Source: an uncultured Prevotellaceae bacterium
GTDB taxonomy: Bacteria > Bacteroidota > Bacteroidia > Bacteroidales > Bacteroidaceae
NCBI GenBank assembly: GCA_902764705.1
Contig: CACWWZ010000001.1
Location: 198,333-262,332, forward strand
Length of the DNA stretch: 64,000 bases
Direction: 5' to 3'
The notes below the pieces were generated by a model, which made no database searches, was not told the origin of the DNA, and saw nothing but the letters and a program-made list of their open reading frames with translations. Of the stretch, positions 61,890-64,000 are shown one piece after another. The stretch's first letter is position 1; the number at the start of each line of letters is the position of its first letter. A program made the position numbers and the translations under genes.

Positions 61890-61913
61890 CTTAACTACTT
61901 AACTACTTTAGAA
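61890..61913. repeat. Short octamer array upstream of the C11 peptidase gene
   Basis: Two exact units CTTAACTA, CTTAACTA and a divergent CTTTAGAA, 19 bp ahead of the ATG. Confidence 0.55.
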
Positions 61914-61926
61914 AGTTGAGTAAGAA

Positions 61927-61983
61927 GCTTGCAAATGCCGGGCTCTCATGTTCGTGAGAACCCAGAGCGCCAGCACTGCAAGC
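61927..61983. other. Structured element 3' of glyA
   Basis: The outer arms GCTTGCA (61927-61933) and TGCAAGC (61977-61983) pair perfectly. An inner hairpin GGG-TCTCA/TGAGA-CCC (61940-61963) has a single C/A mismatch. It could be a glyA terminator without a T tract, or a small RNA. The element has no coding frame. Confidence 0.5.
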
Positions 61984-62028
61984 CGTTTAGCAGACTTGTC
62001 TTGTAGTTTGTAATGGTCATTCCGTGTA

Positions 62029-63309
62029 TTAATAGGCAAAGAGCGGATAGCTCTTCATGGTCTCGTTGACCTCACCGCGAACCTTGACGATGACCTGCTC
62101 GTTCTCAGGATCGTTCAGCACTTCCTCAATCCAAGCGGCAATCCGTACCATCAGGTCCTCCTTGGCACCACGGGTGGTGATGGCGGGAGTTCCCAGACGG
62201 ATACCACTGGTCTGGAATGCCGAGCGGGTATCAAACGGAACCATATTCTTATTAACGGTGATGTCGGCGGCAACCAGTGCATTTTCAGCCACTTTACCAG
62301 TCAGCTCGGGATACTTCGAACGCAGGTCGACCAGCATAGAGTGGTTGTCGGTACCACCGCTGACAATGCCGAAGCCGCGCTTTACCAGCTCCTCGGCCAG
62401 TACGGCAGCATTCTTCTTCACCTGCTTGGCCCACTCCTTGAACTCAGGCTTCAGAGCCTCACCGAAGGCAACGGCCTTGGCGGCAATGACGTGCTCCAGC
62501 GGACCACCCTGTTGTCCAGGGAATACGGCGCTGTTCAGCAGCTGCGACATCTTCTTCACGACACCCTTCGGAGTGGTGTAGCCCCAGGGATTGTCGAAGT
62601 CCTTGCCCAGCAGGATGATACCGCCACGAGGACCGCGCAGGGTCTTGTGGGTGGTAGAGGTTACGATGTGAGCATATTTTACGGGGTTGTCCAGCAGACC
62701 GGCAGCAATCAGACCTGCGGGGTGAGCCATATCAATCATCAGCAGAGCACCCACCTTGTCGGCAATCTCGCGCATGCGCTTGTAGTCCCACTCGCGGCTG
62801 TAGGCCGAGCCACCACCGATAATCAGCTTGGGCTTGTGCTCCAGGGCCAGACGCTCCATCTCGTCGTAGTCCACACGACCCGTATCCTTATTCAGATTAT
62901 AGCCAACGGGCTTGTACAGAATACCGCTGGTATTGACGAGTGAACCGTGAGAGAGGTGACCGCCGTGATCCAGATTCAGACCCATAAACGTGTCACCGGG
63001 CTTCAGCACTGCCAACAGCACGGCAGCATTAGCCTGTGCGCCAGAGTGGGGCTGCACGTTGGCATACTCGGCACCAAACAACTCGCAAACGCGGTCGATG
63101 GCCAGCTGCTCAACCTTGTCAACCACCTGACAACCACCATAGTAACGGTGGCCAGGATAACCCTCGGCATACTTGTTAGTCAGGTACGAGCCCATAGCCT
63201 CCATCACCTGGTCACTAACAAAGTTCTCACTAGCAATAAGCTCAATGCCCTTCAGCTGGCGCTGATGCTCCTGCTCAATCAACTCGAAAATCTGATTGTC
63301 TCTTTCCAT
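62029..63309 (-). CDS. glyA: Serine hydroxymethyltransferase
   Basis: A 426-aa PLP enzyme. Seen are [33 protein letters not shown] and the PLP-Lys motif [17 protein letters not shown]. It interconverts serine and glycine and feeds one-carbon units to folate. It is transcribed alone from a tandem promoter and followed by a structured element. Confidence 0.96.
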   Translation of the reverse strand: MERDNQIFELIEQEHQRQLKGIELIASENFVSDQVMEAMGSYLTNKYAEGYPGHRYYGGCQVVDKVEQLAIDRVCELFGAEYANVQPHSGAQANAAVLLAVLKPGDTFMGLNLDHGGHLSHGSLVNTSGILYKPVGYNLNKDTGRVDYDEMERLALEHKPKLIIGGGSAYSREWDYKRMREIADKVGALLMIDMAHPAGLIAAGLLDNPVKYAHIVTSTTHKTLRGPRGGIILLGKDFDNPWGYTTPKGVVKKMSQLLNSAVFPGQQGGPLEHVIAAKAVAFGEALKPEFKEWAKQVKKNAAVLAEELVKRGFGIVSGGTDNHSMLVDLRSKYPELTGKVAENALVAADITVNKNMVPFDTRSAFQTSGIRLGTPAITTRGAKEDLMVRIAAWIEEVLNDPENEQVIVKVRGEVNETMKSYPLFAY

Positions 63310-63350
63310 TGTTTTTTTCTATCTAATATAAATATAAATCTTTCGGACTG

Positions 63351-63382
63351 CAAAGATAGTGCAAATTGAGCGAAATACCAAA
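63351..63382 (-). promoter_or_regulatory. glyA promoter, proximal copy
   Basis: Minus strand: TTTGG (63378-63382), exactly 19 nt, TATCTTTG (63351-63358). It lies in a 33-bp direct repeat with the distal copy. Confidence 0.9.
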
Positions 63383-63435
63383 GGAAAATTCATTTTTCTT
63401 TGTAATTCCGAAATGCAGCCTATTTTCGACGAAGT

Positions 63436-63467
63436 CAAAGATAGTGCAAATTGAGCGAAATACCAAA
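63436..63467 (-). promoter_or_regulatory. glyA promoter, distal copy
   Basis: Minus strand: TTTGG (63463-63467), 19 nt, TATCTTTG (63436-63443). The 33-bp unit 63436-63468 is identical to 63351-63383. Confidence 0.88.
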
Positions 63468-63498
63468 GAAAATAGAATATTCCCTATATATGCCGCTA

Positions 63499-63999
63499 TT
63501 AATAGCCATACACCAGCCCGTACTTCTCATGGAGCTGGCGCAGGGCGCCGTTGGCTTTCATTTGGGCAATGACGGCGTTGACAAGGACGAGGAGATCATC
63601 TTGCCCCTTGCGCATCAGCACACCGATTTCTCCGTGGGTGAAAGGGTTCTCGATAAGCGGTGCAGCGAGGCGCGGGTCATTCTGCACATACCACGGAGCC
63701 TCGGTAATTTCAGTAATCATCACGTCGGCATTGTCCTCGGCCACCTGATTGGGGATTTCCTCGTTCTGCTGATAGACGATAATCTGAGCGTGAGTAAGGT
63801 TCGCATTGGCAAATTTCTCGTTCAGCCCGCCGGGATTCACCATCACGCGCACTTCTGGCTTGTCGATGTCGGCCAGCGACTGGTAGCGGTCGGCATCGGC
63901 GGCACGGCAGAGGATGGTCTTGCCGTTGGCCAGATAACCGTCACTCATCAGCATCGTCTCCTTTCGTGTGTCGGTAATGGTGATGCCACCGATGGCGAG
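63499..63999 (-). CDS. Solute-binding protein family 3 (amino-acid type), N-terminus outside window
   Basis: C-terminal 166 residues of a type 3 periplasmic solute-binding protein. The frame is open to the right edge (LAIGGITITDTRKETMLMS), which matches the I-G-G-I-T-I-T-x-x-R segment of cyclohexadienyl dehydratase-like and amino-acid-binding proteins. Further conserved parts are VRVMVNPGGLNEKF, DVMITEITEAPWYV and the C-terminal LRQLHEKYG. It could be an amino-acid receptor or an arogenate/prephenate dehydratase; the N-terminus needed to choose is not visible. Confidence 0.8.
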   Translation of the reverse strand, partial: LAIGGITITDTRKETMLMSDGYLANGKTILCRAADADRYQSLADIDKPEVRVMVNPGGLNEKFANANLTHAQIIVYQQNEEIPNQVAEDNADVMITEITEAPWYVQNDPRLAAPLIENPFTHGEIGVLMRKGQDDLLVLVNAVIAQMKANGALRQLHEKYGLVYGY

Positions 64000-64000
64000 G

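Overview
The window looks like a chromosome segment of a Bacteroidales bacterium, most probably Prevotella-like (Prevotella/Segatella/Hallella). The support is Bacteroidetes-type promoters (TTTGG, 19-nt spacer, TAnnTTTG), tRNA genes without an encoded CCA end, and lineage-typical genes: gldE beside ssb, a DUF4270 lipoprotein, an LruC-domain lipoprotein, a small TonB-dependent receptor, a methylmalonyl-CoA decarboxylase operon, a clostripain-type lipoprotein and a eukaryote-type branching enzyme. No insertion sequence, prophage or CRISPR array was found.

Layout. 1-1437 (+): end of an operon with a ketoreductase-type SDR and a KAS III-like enzyme. 1478-14704 (-): an exopolysaccharide/O-antigen operon. 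In transcription order it encodes a lone receiver domain, the initiating sugar transferase, a half-size TolC-like protein, a Wzz-like chain-length protein, a Wzy-like polymerase, three GT2 glycosyltransferases (one with eroded catalytic motifs), an acyltransferase, a fucosyltransferase-like protein and a flippase. 14892-18401: xylulokinase convergent with ptb-buk. 18439-21561 (-): manC-gmd-fcl, making GDP-L-fucose, a likely donor for the fucosyltransferase-like enzyme. 21719-30522: uvrD/pcrA, a 44-aa gene, a DUF4270 lipoprotein, a GT5-like protein, panC-panD, and the mce-mmdA-small subunit-biotin carrier operon. 30629-42796: LruC lipoprotein, TonB receptor, DEAD-box helicase, an LptF/LptG-type permease, tgt, lon, trmN6. 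42840-47908 (-): GH25/MORN lipoprotein, nudC, 5'-nucleotidase, an intergenic region with a 40-bp perfect palindrome, and kdsB. 48042-57563 (+): MORN protein, YhcH, glgB, dapA, an AraC regulator, then a PP2C/TPR phosphatase, RsbW-like kinase, STAS protein and HATPase protein forming a partner-switching module. 57725-58271: tRNA cluster with a truncated tRNA-Leu. 58307-64000: conserved hypothetical, ssb, gldE, C11 peptidase, glyA behind a duplicated promoter, and part of a solute-binding protein.

The most unusual feature runs through the whole window. About twenty short arrays of degenerate tandem repeats with a strict period of 7, 8 or 9 nt sit at gene junctions, often containing stop or start codons, or lie in frame inside genes as linker segments. 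The unit sequence differs between loci while the period is kept within each array. I know of no named element of this kind in Bacteroidetes; the nearest analogy I know is the heptanucleotide short tandem repeats of cyanobacteria.
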